DNA of 64,000 nt from Arthrobacter crystallopoietes (lineage in GTDB: Bacteria > Actinomycetota > Actinomycetes > Actinomycetales > Micrococcaceae), in contig NZ_CP018863.1 of assembly GCF_002849715.1 (NCBI RefSeq), positions 3,596,001-3,660,000 on the forward strand, written 5' to 3'. The notes below the pieces were generated by a model. It did no database searches. It was given only the letters and a program-made list of their open reading frames with translations, and had not been told where the DNA came from. Below, one piece after another: positions 1 to 8,658 of this stretch. How positions within the stretch are numbered: the first letter of the stretch is position 1; each line of letters opens with the position of its first letter. Both the position numbers and the translations under genes were made by a program.

Positions 1-516
1 GTCGTCACCCACGATATTCTCGATGCCCTCCTGCTGGCGGACCGCGTCCTGGTCCTGGAACACGGCCGCGTGGTGGAGCAGGGCACGCCGAAGCAGCTCA
101 TCGCGCATCCGCGCAGCGCCTTCACCGCGGAACTGGCCGGCCTGAATGTCATAGGCGGCACCGCGGCTGTGGACGGCCTGTGCGCGGGCGAAGGCCAGCC
201 CGGTATTCCCGCAGGATCGCCGGTGGCGGGGACGGCAGTCCAGCCGCTGGAACCGGGGGAGCCGGCGGTGGCCGCCTTCCGCCCCGCTGCCGTATCCGTC
301 TTTGCTGAGCGGCCGCACGGCAGCCCGCGCAATGTGCTGCCCGTGACCGTTGACGATCTGGAGCCGGCCGCCGGACACTTAAAGGTAAGGGCCGGTCAGC
401 TCGCCGCGGAGGTGACGGCTGCCGCGGCGGCGGAATTGGATATCTACCCGGGCCGCAGCATGTTCTTCGCCGTCAAGGCGGCTGAGGTCAGCATCTATCC
501 GGCCAAGAGCGCTTGA
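1..516 (+). CDS. modC: Molybdate ABC transporter ATP-binding protein, C-terminal part
   Basis: The gene enters from the left edge already in frame, so the nucleotide-binding core is outside the window. The first visible residues, VVTHD followed by LADRVLVLEHGRVVEQGTP, are the H-loop histidine region and D-loop-distal end typical of ABC transporter ATPases. The last ~65 residues (NVLPVTVDDLEP to AEVSIYPAKSA) look like a TOBE domain, which in ModC-type importers binds the oxyanion. The protein would energise molybdate uptake at the inner face of the membrane. The molybdopterin enzyme and four cofactor-synthesis genes immediately downstream support molybdate as substrate. The specificity is inferred from this context, because the fragment alone could belong to another oxyanion or sugar importer. 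Confidence 0.8.
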   Translation, partial: VVTHDILDALLLADRVLVLEHGRVVEQGTPKQLIAHPRSAFTAELAGLNVIGGTAAVDGLCAGEGQPGIPAGSPVAGTAVQPLEPGEPAVAAFRPAAVSVFAERPHGSPRNVLPVTVDDLEPAAGHLKVRAGQLAAEVTAAAAAELDIYPGRSMFFAVKAAEVSIYPAKSA

Positions 517-566
517 CCCGTCCGGCCGCCGCAACCGCCGGTGAAACCCGCGAGGCTGGAGGCCCG

Positions 567-2225
567 ATGACACGGAACCCAGGGGCACCGAACCGAGGGG
601 CGACGCCGGACCGATGGTCAACCGGCCGGCCGGCGGGCACGCACCGGGAGCAGGCTGAATCAGGGCCGGACCAGCCTGCACCGGACCAGTCAGCGCCGAA
701 CTGGTGGGCGGCGGCCGCCGGGGCCGCTGCTGCCTTGCTGGGAACCGCCGCCGGCGAGCTGGCCGCGGCGTTCCTGAGCCCTTCCGTTTCGCCGTTGACC
801 GCGGTTGGCTCGGCCGTCATCGACGTGCTGCCCCCGATGGTGAAGGATGCAGCAATCGCGGTCTTCGGGACGGCGGACAAGGCCGCGTTCTTCGTTGCCA
901 TGACGTTGGTGATCGCGGCCCTCGGCGGCCTGGCCGGAGTGCTCGAAGTACGACGCCGGTACGCCGGCAGCGCTGTCATCCTCGCCTTTGCGGCGGCGGG
1001 CACCGTGGCTGTGCTGGCCAGCCCGCAGGCCGAACAATTGGCGCTGGCCGCCCCGGTGGTCGCCGGGGTAGTGGCCCTGGCGATGCTGCAGGTCCTGGTC
1101 CGGCGCTGCGTCCAAGCCGCCGCCGCTCCTGCACGGCCGGCCGTTCCGGCGCAGGACCCGGCCCGGCGCACGTTCCTGTTGTGGCTGGGAGGTACCGCGG
1201 CAGCGGCGGCGTTGACCGCCGTCGTCGCTACGAGTATCCGCAGTGCCCAGCAGGGTGCAGCCCGCCTCCGCCAGGCCTTCAAGCTGCCCGCCCCGGCCGA
1301 TCCTGCGGAACCGATTCCGGCAGGCGCAACGCTGCCGGTAGCCGGCCTCACGCCGCTCGTGACACCGAATCCGGATTTCTACCGGATCGACACTGCCCTG
1401 GCGGTGCCCGTGGTCAATGTGGACCAGTGGCGGCTGCGGGTGACCGGCATGGTGGAGCAGGAAGTGGAGCTGGACTTTGATGAACTGGCGGGACAGGAGC
1501 TGACGGAGCGGTACATCACGCTGTGCTGCGTCTCCAACCCGGTGGGCGGAGACCTGATCGGCAATGCGAAGTGGCTGGGCTGGCCGGTCCGGAACTTGCT
1601 CGCCAGGGCCCGCCCGCAGGCCGGGGCGGACATGGTGCTCTCGCGCAGCGTGGACGGCTGGACCGCTTCGACACCGCTGGAAGTGCTGACCGACGAGCGG
1701 GATGCGCTGCTGGCCATCGGGATGAACGGCGAACCGCTGCCGCTCGAACACGGCTTCCCGGTGCGGCTGGTGGTGCCCGGGCTTTTCGGCTACGTCTCCG
1801 CCACCAAGTGGGTCACCGAACTGAAACTCACCCGCTTCGAGGACGAGACCGCATACTGGACCACCCGGGGCTGGAGCGCCCGGGGACCGGTGAAGATGAG
1901 CTCGCGGATCGACACGCCTCGCAACGGTGCGCGGCTCGACCCCGGCCAGGTGGACATCGGCGGTGTGGCCTGGTCCCAGCACACCGGCATCAGCGCCGTG
2001 CAGCTGCGCGTCGACGACGGTGCCTGGCAGGATGCCGAACTGGGCGATCCCATCTCCGCGGACACCTGGCGGCAGTACCGGTACCGGTGGACCGCGCCGG
2101 CAGGCCGCCACCGGCTCCAGGTCCGTGCCATCGATGCGGCGGGCATGGTCCAGACCGGCGAGAGCGCCCCGGTAGTGCCGGATGGGGCCACCGGCTGGCA
2201 CACGGTGAGCGTGACCGTCGCTTAG
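567..2225 (+). CDS. Membrane-anchored molybdopterin-dependent oxidoreductase (sulfite oxidase fold)
   Basis: A protein of 552 residues if it starts at the ATG preceded by GGAGG four bases upstream. A TTG at 513 overlapping the modC stop is a weaker alternative. The N-terminal third holds four or so hydrophobic helices, then RRTFLLWLGG before another hydrophobic stretch, a twin-arginine-like internal anchor. The rest is the sulfite-oxidase/YedY-type molybdopterin domain: YITLCCVSNP with C320/C321 gives the expected Mo-ligating cysteine, and GGDLIGNAKWLGWPV follows. A C-terminal Ig-like dimerisation-type domain (PRNGARLDPGQV to SVTVA) ends the protein. The catalytic domain probably faces outside. 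Substrate cannot be read from sequence. Position between modC and the cofactor genes suggests it is the main local client of the cofactor made here. Confidence 0.85.
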   Translation: MTRNPGAPNRGATPDRWSTGRPAGTHREQAESGPDQPAPDQSAPNWWAAAAGAAAALLGTAAGELAAAFLSPSVSPLTAVGSAVIDVLPPMVKDAAIAVFGTADKAAFFVAMTLVIAALGGLAGVLEVRRRYAGSAVILAFAAAGTVAVLASPQAEQLALAAPVVAGVVALAMLQVLVRRCVQAAAAPARPAVPAQDPARRTFLLWLGGTAAAAALTAVVATSIRSAQQGAARLRQAFKLPAPADPAEPIPAGATLPVAGLTPLVTPNPDFYRIDTALAVPVVNVDQWRLRVTGMVEQEVELDFDELAGQELTERYITLCCVSNPVGGDLIGNAKWLGWPVRNLLARARPQAGADMVLSRSVDGWTASTPLEVLTDERDALLAIGMNGEPLPLEHGFPVRLVVPGLFGYVSATKWVTELKLTRFEDETAYWTTRGWSARGPVKMSSRIDTPRNGARLDPGQVDIGGVAWSQHTGISAVQLRVDDGAWQDAELGDPISADTWRQYRYRWTAPAGRHRLQVRAIDAAGMVQTGESAPVVPDGATGWHTVSVTVA

Positions 2226-2255
2226 GATGGCTCCTGAAGAAGAAGGGAGTCCGGC

Positions 2256-3470
2256 GTGGCCGCTACAGTAGCTGAGCACCGCAAAGCGGTCACCGAGCTC
2301 GTCCGCGCCGCCGTGCAACGCAATGGCCGGCAGGATGACACGGTCGGGCTGCTCGAGGCCCGGAACCGGATCCTGGCCCGGGACATCACCGCCCCGGTCA
2401 GCTTGCCGCCCTTCGCCAACTCGCAGATGGACGGCTACGCGGTGGACAGTGCGGCAGCTGGCGGCCGGCCCGAGTTTGCGGTGGCCGAAACCATCGCCGC
2501 GGGCTACCCGGCTCCGCCGCTGGCTAAAGGCTTCGCGGCGCCGATCATGACCGGAGCCATGCTGCCGGCCGGAGCGGACGCCGTCGTCCCGATTGAACAG
2601 GCGGACCCGGATGGTTTCCGCACGCCCGCCCCGGGGCTGACTGTGCGGCTGCCGGCCAGCGTTCCGGCCGGCCAGTTCGTGCGTGTGGAGGGCAGCGACA
2701 TTGCCGCCGGCACCCTTGCCCTCGCCGCCGGCACTCGGCTCAAGCCGGCCCAGCTGGGTCTGCTGGCGGCGCTCGGCGTCGCGGAGGTTGCGGTGCGGCC
2801 GCGGCTGCGCGTGCTGCTGTTGAGTACCGGCGACGAGGTCATCGCACCCGGCGGCACCCTGGGTCCCGGACAGATTTTCGATGCCAACACCACCTTGCTG
2901 GCGGCCGGGCTCGCCGAGGCCGGCGCGGACGTGGCCGGCAGCCGGATCCTGGCCGATTCCCCGGAGGACTTCCTGGCCCGGCTGCACGAGGATTTGGGCC
3001 GCCACCAGCCGGACCTGCTGCTGACCTCGGGCGGCATCAGCAAGGGCGCCTTCGAGGTGGTCAAGCAGGCCCTCGCCCGCGATCACGTGGAGTTCGGACC
3101 GGTGGCGATGCAGCCCGGCGGACCCCAGGCCATCGGCACGGTGGGCGGCGTCGCCTACCTGGGCTTTCCGGGCAACCCGGTCAGTTCGCTTGTGTCCTTC
3201 GAGACTTTCCTCCGTCCGGCGCTCACCGAGGTGCTGGGCGACCCGGAGCCGCGCACCATCCTGCACGTGCCGCTGGCCGAGGCCGTCCAGTCGCCCGCGG
3301 CCAAGCACCAGATCCGTCGCGGCCATTACGACGGCGGCTCCGTCACCTTGATCGGCGGTCCCGGCTCGCATCTGCTGCACGCCCTGGCAGCGTCCAACGC
3401 ACTGGTGCATTTTCCCGTCGGCGTAACGGAAGTCCCGGCCGGGCAGAACGTGGAAGTATGGCTGTTATGA
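2256..3470 (+). CDS. moeA: Molybdopterin molybdenumtransferase
   Basis: A 404-residue protein beginning at GTG with GGGAG a few bases upstream. MoeA inserts molybdate into adenylylated molybdopterin, the last step of cofactor maturation. Family hallmarks: [15 protein letters not shown] near residue 50, [18 protein letters not shown] near residue 90, the MoCF-binding motif LLSTGDEV and LTSGGISKG, and GFPGNPVSS near residue 305. A C-terminal domain IV ([10 protein letters not shown] to EVWLL) is present, so the gene is complete. Its stop overlaps the start of moaC in an ATGA arrangement, indicating translational coupling. A TAGGAT hexamer at 2223-2228 could be a local -10 box. Length is normal for the family. 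Confidence 0.95.
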   Translation: MAATVAEHRKAVTELVRAAVQRNGRQDDTVGLLEARNRILARDITAPVSLPPFANSQMDGYAVDSAAAGGRPEFAVAETIAAGYPAPPLAKGFAAPIMTGAMLPAGADAVVPIEQADPDGFRTPAPGLTVRLPASVPAGQFVRVEGSDIAAGTLALAAGTRLKPAQLGLLAALGVAEVAVRPRLRVLLLSTGDEVIAPGGTLGPGQIFDANTTLLAAGLAEAGADVAGSRILADSPEDFLARLHEDLGRHQPDLLLTSGGISKGAFEVVKQALARDHVEFGPVAMQPGGPQAIGTVGGVAYLGFPGNPVSSLVSFETFLRPALTEVLGDPEPRTILHVPLAEAVQSPAAKHQIRRGHYDGGSVTLIGGPGSHLLHALAASNALVHFPVGVTEVPAGQNVEVWLL

Positions 3471-3943
3471 GCGAGCAGGACCGGTTGACCCATGTCCGCG
3501 AGGACGGCACGGCGCACATGGTGGACGTCAGCGCCAAGGCCGAAACCACCCGTGAGGCCACCGCCCAGGCCGTCCTGACCACGCGGGCGGACGTTGTCGC
3601 CCTGCTGGCCTCCGGTGACCTGCCCAAGGGGGACGCCCTGGCGGTCAGCCGCGTGGCCGGCATCATGGCCGCCAAGCAGACGCCGTCGCTGATTCCGCTG
3701 TGCCACCCGCTGCCCATCAGCAAGGTCACCGTGGACTTCTTCCCCGGCACCAGCGAGGTGCGGATCGAGGCGACCGTTCGCACCCGCGGAGTTACCGGCG
3801 TCGAAATGGAGGCGCTCACCGCTGCCTCGGTGGCGGCGCTGAGCCTGTACGACATGATCAAGGCCGTGGACAAGCACGCCGTGATCGGCGATATCAAGGT
3901 GCTGGCCAAATCCGGCGGCAAGAGCGGGGACTGGACGCTGTGA
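3467..3943 (+). CDS. moaC: Cyclic pyranopterin monophosphate synthase
   Basis: A 158-residue protein. The ATG at 3467 forms an ATGA overlap with the moeA stop, preferred over an in-frame ATG nine bases upstream. MoaC converts the 3',8-cyclo-GTP made by MoaA into cyclic pyranopterin monophosphate. Signature residues are all present: [18 protein letters not shown] at the N-terminus, [18 protein letters not shown] (the KxxxxLIPLCHP catalytic segment) and [20 protein letters not shown]. The C-terminal [15 protein letters not shown] is also typical. No moaA is seen in the window, so the first step must be encoded elsewhere. Confidence 0.96.
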   Translation: MSEQDRLTHVREDGTAHMVDVSAKAETTREATAQAVLTTRADVVALLASGDLPKGDALAVSRVAGIMAAKQTPSLIPLCHPLPISKVTVDFFPGTSEVRIEATVRTRGVTGVEMEALTAASVAALSLYDMIKAVDKHAVIGDIKVLAKSGGKSGDWTL

Positions 3944-4575
3944 GCACCGAACCCAGCAACAGCACCGGCGCCGCCAGCACCAACGGCACCGCCAGCGCCA
4001 ACGGAGGCGCCGGCATCCGGCGCACTGCCGGCGTCGTTGTCGCCTCCACGCGCGCGGCAGCCGGGACCTACGAGGACCGCAGCGGGCCGATCATCTCCGA
4101 GTGGCTGGCCGCCGAAGGCTTCGAGCCGCTGCCCGTGCGCGTGGTCCCGGACGGGCCCGAGGTTCGAGCGGCGCTGGAAGGACTGCTGGCCGAGGGCGTC
4201 CGGGTCCTCATCACCAGCGGCGGCACCGGGCTGACCCGTGACGACCGGACCCCGGAGATCACCGCTGCGCTCCTGGACAAGGAAGTGCCCGGGATCATGG
4301 AGGCCATCCGCGCCGCAGGCAGGCCCCACACACCGCTGGCCGCGCTGAGCCGCGGCGTGGCCGGAGTGGCCGGCGGGACGTTCATCATCAATCTTCCGGG
4401 CTCGCCCGGCGGCGTCCGCGACGGGCTCGCGGTGCTGCAGCCGCTGATCGAGCACATCTATACCCAGCTGGAAGGCCGCCGCGACGCCGGACACGAAGGC
4501 GCCGGACACCAGGCCGCCGCGGAGAACTCCACCCACACCACAAGCCACAAAACCGGAGGGCATCATGGGCACTAG
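3940..4575 (+). CDS. mog: Molybdopterin adenylyltransferase-like protein (MogA/MoaB family)
   Basis: A 211-residue protein starting at a GTG that overlaps the moaC stop by four bases. The core (residues ~27-180) is the MoCF-binding fold: [37 protein letters not shown] (the adenylation loop) and [16 protein letters not shown]. In this family the protein adenylates molybdopterin before MoeA inserts metal. Two oddities flank the core. The first ~26 residues are low-complexity Ser/Thr/Asn/Gly/Ala. The last ~30 are His-rich, with seven histidines ending in GGHHGH. The reading frame runs 11 bases into moaE, so part of the tail also encodes the moaE ribosome-binding region. MogA versus MoaB cannot be separated by sequence reading alone. 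Confidence 0.9.
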   Translation: MSTEPSNSTGAASTNGTASANGGAGIRRTAGVVVASTRAAAGTYEDRSGPIISEWLAAEGFEPLPVRVVPDGPEVRAALEGLLAEGVRVLITSGGTGLTRDDRTPEITAALLDKEVPGIMEAIRAAGRPHTPLAALSRGVAGVAGGTFIINLPGSPGGVRDGLAVLQPLIEHIYTQLEGRRDAGHEGAGHQAAAENSTHTTSHKTGGHHGH

Positions 4576-4996
4576 CGAAGTGCTGTACGCAGGGGTCGCC
4601 GATTCCCCCTTGGACGCTGCGCAGGCGATGGCCGCAGCGGAGTCGCCCGAGTGCGGCGCCGTCGTGACTTTCAGCGGCGTAGTGCGCAACCACGACGGCG
4701 GGGAAGCGGTCTCCGCCCTGGGCTACTCCGCACACCCCAGCGCGGGCCGGGTGATTGCCGAGGTCGCCGCCGACATTGCCGCGAAGTACGACGGCGTGCG
4801 CATCTGGGTCGCGCACCGGATTGGATCGCTGCAGATCGGGGATCCGGCGCTGGTGGCCGCCGTCGCTTCCGCCCACCGTGCCGAAGCGTTCGCCGCGGCA
4901 TCGGAACTGGTGGACACCGTCAAGGAACGGGTGCCGGTCTGGAAGGAACAGCATTTCGCCGACGGACGCACCGAATGGGTAGGCATCGGCCAGTAG
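4565..4996 (+). CDS. moaE: Molybdopterin synthase catalytic subunit
   Basis: A 143-residue protein starting at ATG after ACCGGAGGGC. MoaE transfers sulfur from the MoaD thiocarboxylate to precursor Z, forming the dithiolene of molybdopterin. Family features: GAVVTFSGVVRNHDGG near residue 32, the conserved YSAHPSAG segment, IWVAHRIGSLQIGDPAL, and the active-site lysines in VDTVKERVPVWKEQHFADG. The gene overlaps mog by 11 bases, completing the coupled moeA-moaC-mog-moaE block. MoaD, the small partner subunit, is not encoded here. Confidence 0.95.
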   Translation: MGTSEVLYAGVADSPLDAAQAMAAAESPECGAVVTFSGVVRNHDGGEAVSALGYSAHPSAGRVIAEVAADIAAKYDGVRIWVAHRIGSLQIGDPALVAAVASAHRAEAFAAASELVDTVKERVPVWKEQHFADGRTEWVGIGQ

Positions 4997-4999
4997 CGA

Positions 5000-5005
5000 T
5001 ACGCT
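5000..5005 (+). promoter_or_regulatory. Putative leaderless -10 box for dapB
   Basis: TACGCT matches the actinobacterial TANNNT -10 pattern and lies seven bases before the dapB ATG. That predicts transcription starting at or beside the start codon. No convincing -35 hexamer is seen. Confidence 0.5.
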
Positions 5006-5012
5006 GGAAACC

Positions 5013-5771
5013 ATGACTGAACAACTTGCGGTGGCCGTGCTCGGTGCCGGCGGACGAATGGGCGCGGAGGCGGTCAAGGCCGTTGACGCCGCCGAAGACC
5101 TCAAACTGGTGGCTGCGCTGGGGCGTGGGGACAGCCTGGATTCGCTGGCCGGCACCGGCGCGCAGGTCGTGGTGGATCTGACCACGCCGGACAGCACCGA
5201 AGCAAACGTACGTTTCGCCGTCGAACACGGCATGCACGCCGTCGTCGGAACCACCGGCTGGGACGAACAGAAGCGCCGCAACCTGGACGCACTGCTGGAA
5301 GCGCACCCGGGAACCGGCGTGCTGATCGCGCCGAACTTCGCACTGGGCTCGGTGCTGGCGTCGGCGTTCGCCGCCAAGGCCGCCAGGTACTTCGAATCGG
5401 TGGAGATCATCGAACTGCATCACCCCGACAAGGTGGACGCGCCCTCCGGCACCGCGGTACGCACCGCGCAGCTGGTCGCCGCATCGCGGGAAGAGGCCGG
5501 CGTTTCCGCCAGCCCCGACGCCACCACTAAGTCCCTCGACGGCGCCCGCGGCGCGGACGTGGAGGGGGTGCGGGTGCACAGCGTGCGGCTGCGCGGCCTG
5601 GTGGCGCACCAGGAAGTGCTGCTCGGCGGCCCAGGTGAACAGTTGACCATCCGGCACGACTCGTTTGACCGTGCCTCCTTTATGCCCGGGGTCCTGCTGG
5701 GCGTGCGCGCCGTGGCCAGCCACCCGGGATTGACCTACGGCCTGGACGGATACCTTGACCTCAATGACTGA
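5013..5771 (+). CDS. dapB: 4-hydroxy-tetrahydrodipicolinate reductase
   Basis: A 252-residue enzyme that reduces hydroxy-tetrahydrodipicolinate with NAD(P)H in the lysine/diaminopimelate pathway. The N-terminal Rossmann loop AVLGAGGRMG (residues ~8-17), VVDLTTP and HAVVGTTGWD are typical. The catalytic and substrate-binding block ELHHPDKVDAPSGTA follows near residue 132. The C-terminus GLDGYLDL is canonical. There is no Shine-Dalgarno sequence before the ATG. Instead TACGCT sits seven bases upstream, suggesting a leaderless mRNA separate from the molybdenum genes. The stop overlaps the next gene by eight bases. Confidence 0.95.
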   Translation: MTEQLAVAVLGAGGRMGAEAVKAVDAAEDLKLVAALGRGDSLDSLAGTGAQVVVDLTTPDSTEANVRFAVEHGMHAVVGTTGWDEQKRRNLDALLEAHPGTGVLIAPNFALGSVLASAFAAKAARYFESVEIIELHHPDKVDAPSGTAVRTAQLVAASREEAGVSASPDATTKSLDGARGADVEGVRVHSVRLRGLVAHQEVLLGGPGEQLTIRHDSFDRASFMPGVLLGVRAVASHPGLTYGLDGYLDLND

Positions 5772-6252
5772 CTCCGCAACCCCGGGAACCGGCTCCGCTT
5801 CCTGGTATTCGCGCCACGGCGAGAAGATCTGGGTTTCGGCCATCATCTTCCTGCTGCTCGCGTACATGGCGCTGACCGTGCACCGCGCCTGGCTGCTTCT
5901 GCAGGACCCGCAGCCGGTGGCGATTGCCCTCGGCGCCGCCCTGCTGGTGCTGCCGGTGGTGGGTGCCTGGGCGCTGATCCGCGAGATCCTCTTCGGCTCG
6001 CGCATGTCGAAACTGGCCAAGATCCTTGAGGCTGAAGGCGGGCTGCCGGTGGATAACCTGCCGCGCACCCCGGGCGGCCGCATCGTCCGCGAGGCGGCGG
6101 ATGCGGAGTTTGAGAAGTACAAGGCGGAGGCCGAAGCCGCGCCGGAGGACTGGCGCAGCTGGTTCCGGCTCTCCTGCGCCTACGACGCCGCCCGCGACCG
6201 CAAGCGTGCCCGCGAATCCATGCGCAAGGCCATCGAGCTCAGCCGCAGCTGA
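5764..6252 (+). CDS. Small two-helix membrane protein with TPR-like tail
   Basis: A 162-residue protein of unknown function. The chosen ATG overlaps the dapB stop; a TTG nine bases upstream is possible. After a short polar N-terminus there are two membrane helices, VSAIIFLLLAYMALTV and AIALGAALLVLPVVGAWALI. A charged cytoplasmic part follows, with an RIVREAADAEFEKYK helix. The final ~40 residues, PEDWRSWFRLSCAYDAARDRKRARESM, resemble one tetratricopeptide repeat unit. Its overlap with dapB suggests co-expression. I do not recognise a characterised homologue; a scaffold or assembly role is only a guess. Confidence 0.75.
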   Translation: MTDSATPGTGSASWYSRHGEKIWVSAIIFLLLAYMALTVHRAWLLLQDPQPVAIALGAALLVLPVVGAWALIREILFGSRMSKLAKILEAEGGLPVDNLPRTPGGRIVREAADAEFEKYKAEAEAAPEDWRSWFRLSCAYDAARDRKRARESMRKAIELSRS

Positions 6253-6396
6253 AACTGCGTTGGCCGCATGGACCGGCCGACCCGCCTGATCACATTGCAG
6301 GATGCTGCGGTGCTTGCGGGGACCAGTTGCTGGCGGCTGAAACGGCACGGGGGCTGTCGCCGTCGTAAGTTGGCTGCATAACCGAAGTTGCGTGCG

Positions 6397-7599
6397 TCAG
6401 CTGTATTGGCGGTGGCCGCCGCGGATGGCGTCCCGGGTTGTCCGGGAGGCGGTGGACGTGATGAATTCGAAGGGCCCCCGCCGGTCCAGCACGTGCAGCG
6501 TGGTGCCCACGGACAGGGCCACGATGACCTGCACCCAGTAAATCTCGTTGTCCCCGGGCCAGACCGCATTCTTCGGGATGAGGCTCATGACCCAGACATG
6601 CACGGTGTACAAGGTCAGCGTCATGGCACCGGCACCCGAGAGCGGCAGCAGCAGATTCGGTTTCTTCGTGGTCAGCAGCAGGCAGATGGCAAGCACAATG
6701 GCCGCCGTCCCGGAGGTATGCAGCAGATCGAAGGTGGTGCCGGAATGCGGGCCGGAGATTCCCAGCCACCACCATGAATCGTCCGTGTCGACCCAACTGA
6801 GGTTCACCTGGTAGATCAGCGCGAAATCCGGGCGCTCCGCCGCCTCGGTGGAGGCGAGCTGGCGGTAGCCGCCCAGGCCGTCCATGATGAGCCATGAGCC
6901 GGCTTTGGCCAACGCCGCCGCCGCCAGGCCGCCGGACAGCAGCCACAGTTGGACCGCGGCGCGGCGGATATCCAGCCGGCCGATGAGAAGCCCAACAAGG
7001 ATGTAGCCGAGCCAATGCAGCACGGGGTAGTAGCCGGTGACGAAGATGTCGGCCAGGAACCTGGACGGAATAAACACATCGAGAATCATCGGATTGTGCC
7101 CCAGGCTGGCCAAGCCGAGTGTGTTCTCCAGCCACGGGCGCAGCAGATAGGCAGCCACGGGGGAGAGCAGCAGCCAGCCGCCGGCCCACGCTGCCAGCAC
7201 GGGCAGGCGCAGCTGCAGGAACGGCAGGGCGCAGAGGAACAGCACCGCATAGTGGACGAGGATGACGGCAATGCTGACGTTCAGCGTGCCAAGCATCAGA
7301 CCAACGACGGCGATAATGGCCGCGCGCACCGCAATCCCGGACCGGTCGGCCAGCAGCGACCGGCCGCTGTGCGGACGGCTGCCGCCGGTCAAAAGGCCAA
7401 GCCCGACGCCGGCCAGGACCGCGAAGAGGGCCGAGGACCGGCCGGAGAGTACCAGGCCGCTGAAACTGGGCTCGGGGTTGGCGCCGGCGGTCCACAACGG
7501 AAAGATATGGGTGGCCATCATGCCCAGCAGGGCCAGGCCCCGGGCGGCGTCGATTCCGGCCAGCCGCTGCCCGGCGGAACCGTTGTGTGTGGATGCCAT
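6397..7599 (-). CDS. Multi-pass membrane protein, HGSNAT/DUF1624-like N-terminus with DUF418-like C-terminus
   Basis: A 400-residue protein with about ten hydrophobic segments. The N-terminal RLAGIDAARGLALLGMMATH is the hallmark of the DUF1624/heparan-alpha-glucosaminide acetyltransferase-like and DUF418 families. FAVLAGVGLGLLTGG and VHYAVLFLCALPFL follow. The C-terminal third has GAGAMTLTLYTVHVWVMSL, a DUF418-type signature with a conserved histidine. Related proteins are thought to move acyl groups across the membrane, but substrates are unknown for this actinobacterial group. The gene stands alone, opposite in orientation to its neighbours dapB and dapA. Function beyond a membrane acyltransferase-like fold is not assigned. 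Confidence 0.8.
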   Translation of the reverse strand: MASTHNGSAGQRLAGIDAARGLALLGMMATHIFPLWTAGANPEPSFSGLVLSGRSSALFAVLAGVGLGLLTGGSRPHSGRSLLADRSGIAVRAAIIAVVGLMLGTLNVSIAVILVHYAVLFLCALPFLQLRLPVLAAWAGGWLLLSPVAAYLLRPWLENTLGLASLGHNPMILDVFIPSRFLADIFVTGYYPVLHWLGYILVGLLIGRLDIRRAAVQLWLLSGGLAAAALAKAGSWLIMDGLGGYRQLASTEAAERPDFALIYQVNLSWVDTDDSWWWLGISGPHSGTTFDLLHTSGTAAIVLAICLLLTTKKPNLLLPLSGAGAMTLTLYTVHVWVMSLIPKNAVWPGDNEIYWVQVIVALSVGTTLHVLDRRGPFEFITSTASRTTRDAIRGGHRQYS

Positions 7600-7725
7600 A
7601 ATCCGATATTCTCACAGCCCTCTGTATTGGGGCCTGCAGCGTAACAATCGCAGAGCCTCAGGGCGGAAGCGGTGCCGTGATACGAAACTCGGCGGGGCCG
7701 TTGCGGCAAACCGAGGTCCACGCGG

Positions 7726-7731
7726 TAACGT
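7726..7731 (+). promoter_or_regulatory. Putative leaderless -10 box for dapA
   Basis: TAACGT lies exactly seven bases before the dapA ATG with no ribosome-binding site between, the arrangement expected of a leaderless transcript. The same hexamer with the same spacing precedes ftsK. Confidence 0.55.
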
Positions 7732-7738
7732 TTTGTCT

Positions 7739-8650
7739 ATGTCTGAGTCTTCTTCCCGTGAGTACACCTTCGGATCTTTGGTGACTGCCATGGTTACCCC
7801 CTTCAACGAGAAGGGCGATGTGGATTATGAGGTCGCTGGCAAGCTGGCCCTGAAGCTCGTCGAGGACGGCTGCGACGGACTGGTGGTCACCGGGACCACG
7901 GGGGAGACCTCCACCCTGCTGGACGAGGAAAACCTCGGCATGTTCCGCGCGGTGGTAGACGCCGTCGGCGGACGGGCAAAGGTCATCGCCGGCTCCACCA
8001 CCAACGACACCCGGCACTCCATCCGTCTGTCCCAGGAAGCGGCGAAACTGGGCGTGGACGGACTCCTTGTCACCGCGCCGTACTACAACAAGCCCAGCCA
8101 GGCCGGCGTCCAGGCACACATTGAAGCCATCGCGAACGCCGTCGATCTGCCCGTCATGGTCTACGACATCCCCGGCCGCGCCGGCATCCGGATCGAGACC
8201 GAGACCCTGTACCGGCTGGCCGAACATCCGCGCATCGTCGCGCTGAAGGATGCCAAGGCGGACTACCAGGAGACCACGCGCGTCCTGGCGAACACCGATC
8301 TGGATGTGTACTCCGGCGATGACTCGCTCACCTTGCCGCTGATGGCCGCCGGCGCCGTCGGCCTCGTTTCGGTCAGCGCCCATGTTGCGACGGCGCAGTA
8401 CCGTGCACTGGTCGATGCCATGCATGCCGGTGATCTGGCTACGGCACGCCGGCTGCACTTTGAGCTGGATCCGGTCCAGCGGGCGGTCATGACCCATATT
8501 CAAGGGGCGGTCGCGTCCAAACTCATTCTTAAGTGGCAGTCCGTACTGCCCAACTCGGTGGTCCGCTTGCCTCTGGTTGAGCCGTCCGACGCCGAGATCG
8601 CACTGATCCGCGCAGACCTCGAAGAGGCCGGCTGGAACCTGGAGGTTTGA
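7739..8650 (+). CDS. dapA: 4-hydroxy-tetrahydrodipicolinate synthase
   Basis: A 303-residue aldolase-family enzyme condensing pyruvate with aspartate semialdehyde, the first committed lysine/DAP step. Visible hallmarks: LVVTGTTGETSTL (residues ~48-60), YYNKPSQAG near 115, VYDIPGRAGI with the catalytic Tyr142, and the Schiff-base Lys170 in IVALKDAK. The start is set by homology at MSESSSREYTFG and by TAACGT seven bases upstream. The open frame continues far upstream but without family similarity. Together with dapB and dapF in this window it supplies diaminopimelate and lysine. The stop codon is followed nine bases later by RNase J. Confidence 0.96.
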   Translation: MSESSSREYTFGSLVTAMVTPFNEKGDVDYEVAGKLALKLVEDGCDGLVVTGTTGETSTLLDEENLGMFRAVVDAVGGRAKVIAGSTTNDTRHSIRLSQEAAKLGVDGLLVTAPYYNKPSQAGVQAHIEAIANAVDLPVMVYDIPGRAGIRIETETLYRLAEHPRIVALKDAKADYQETTRVLANTDLDVYSGDDSLTLPLMAAGAVGLVSVSAHVATAQYRALVDAMHAGDLATARRLHFELDPVQRAVMTHIQGAVASKLILKWQSVLPNSVVRLPLVEPSDAEIALIRADLEEAGWNLEV

Positions 8651-8658
8651 TCCAAAGC

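Noticed and set aside
690..3410. A 906-codon open frame on the - strand across the oxidoreductase and moeA
   Set aside because: Same artefact; both genes on the + strand have clear motifs and starts.
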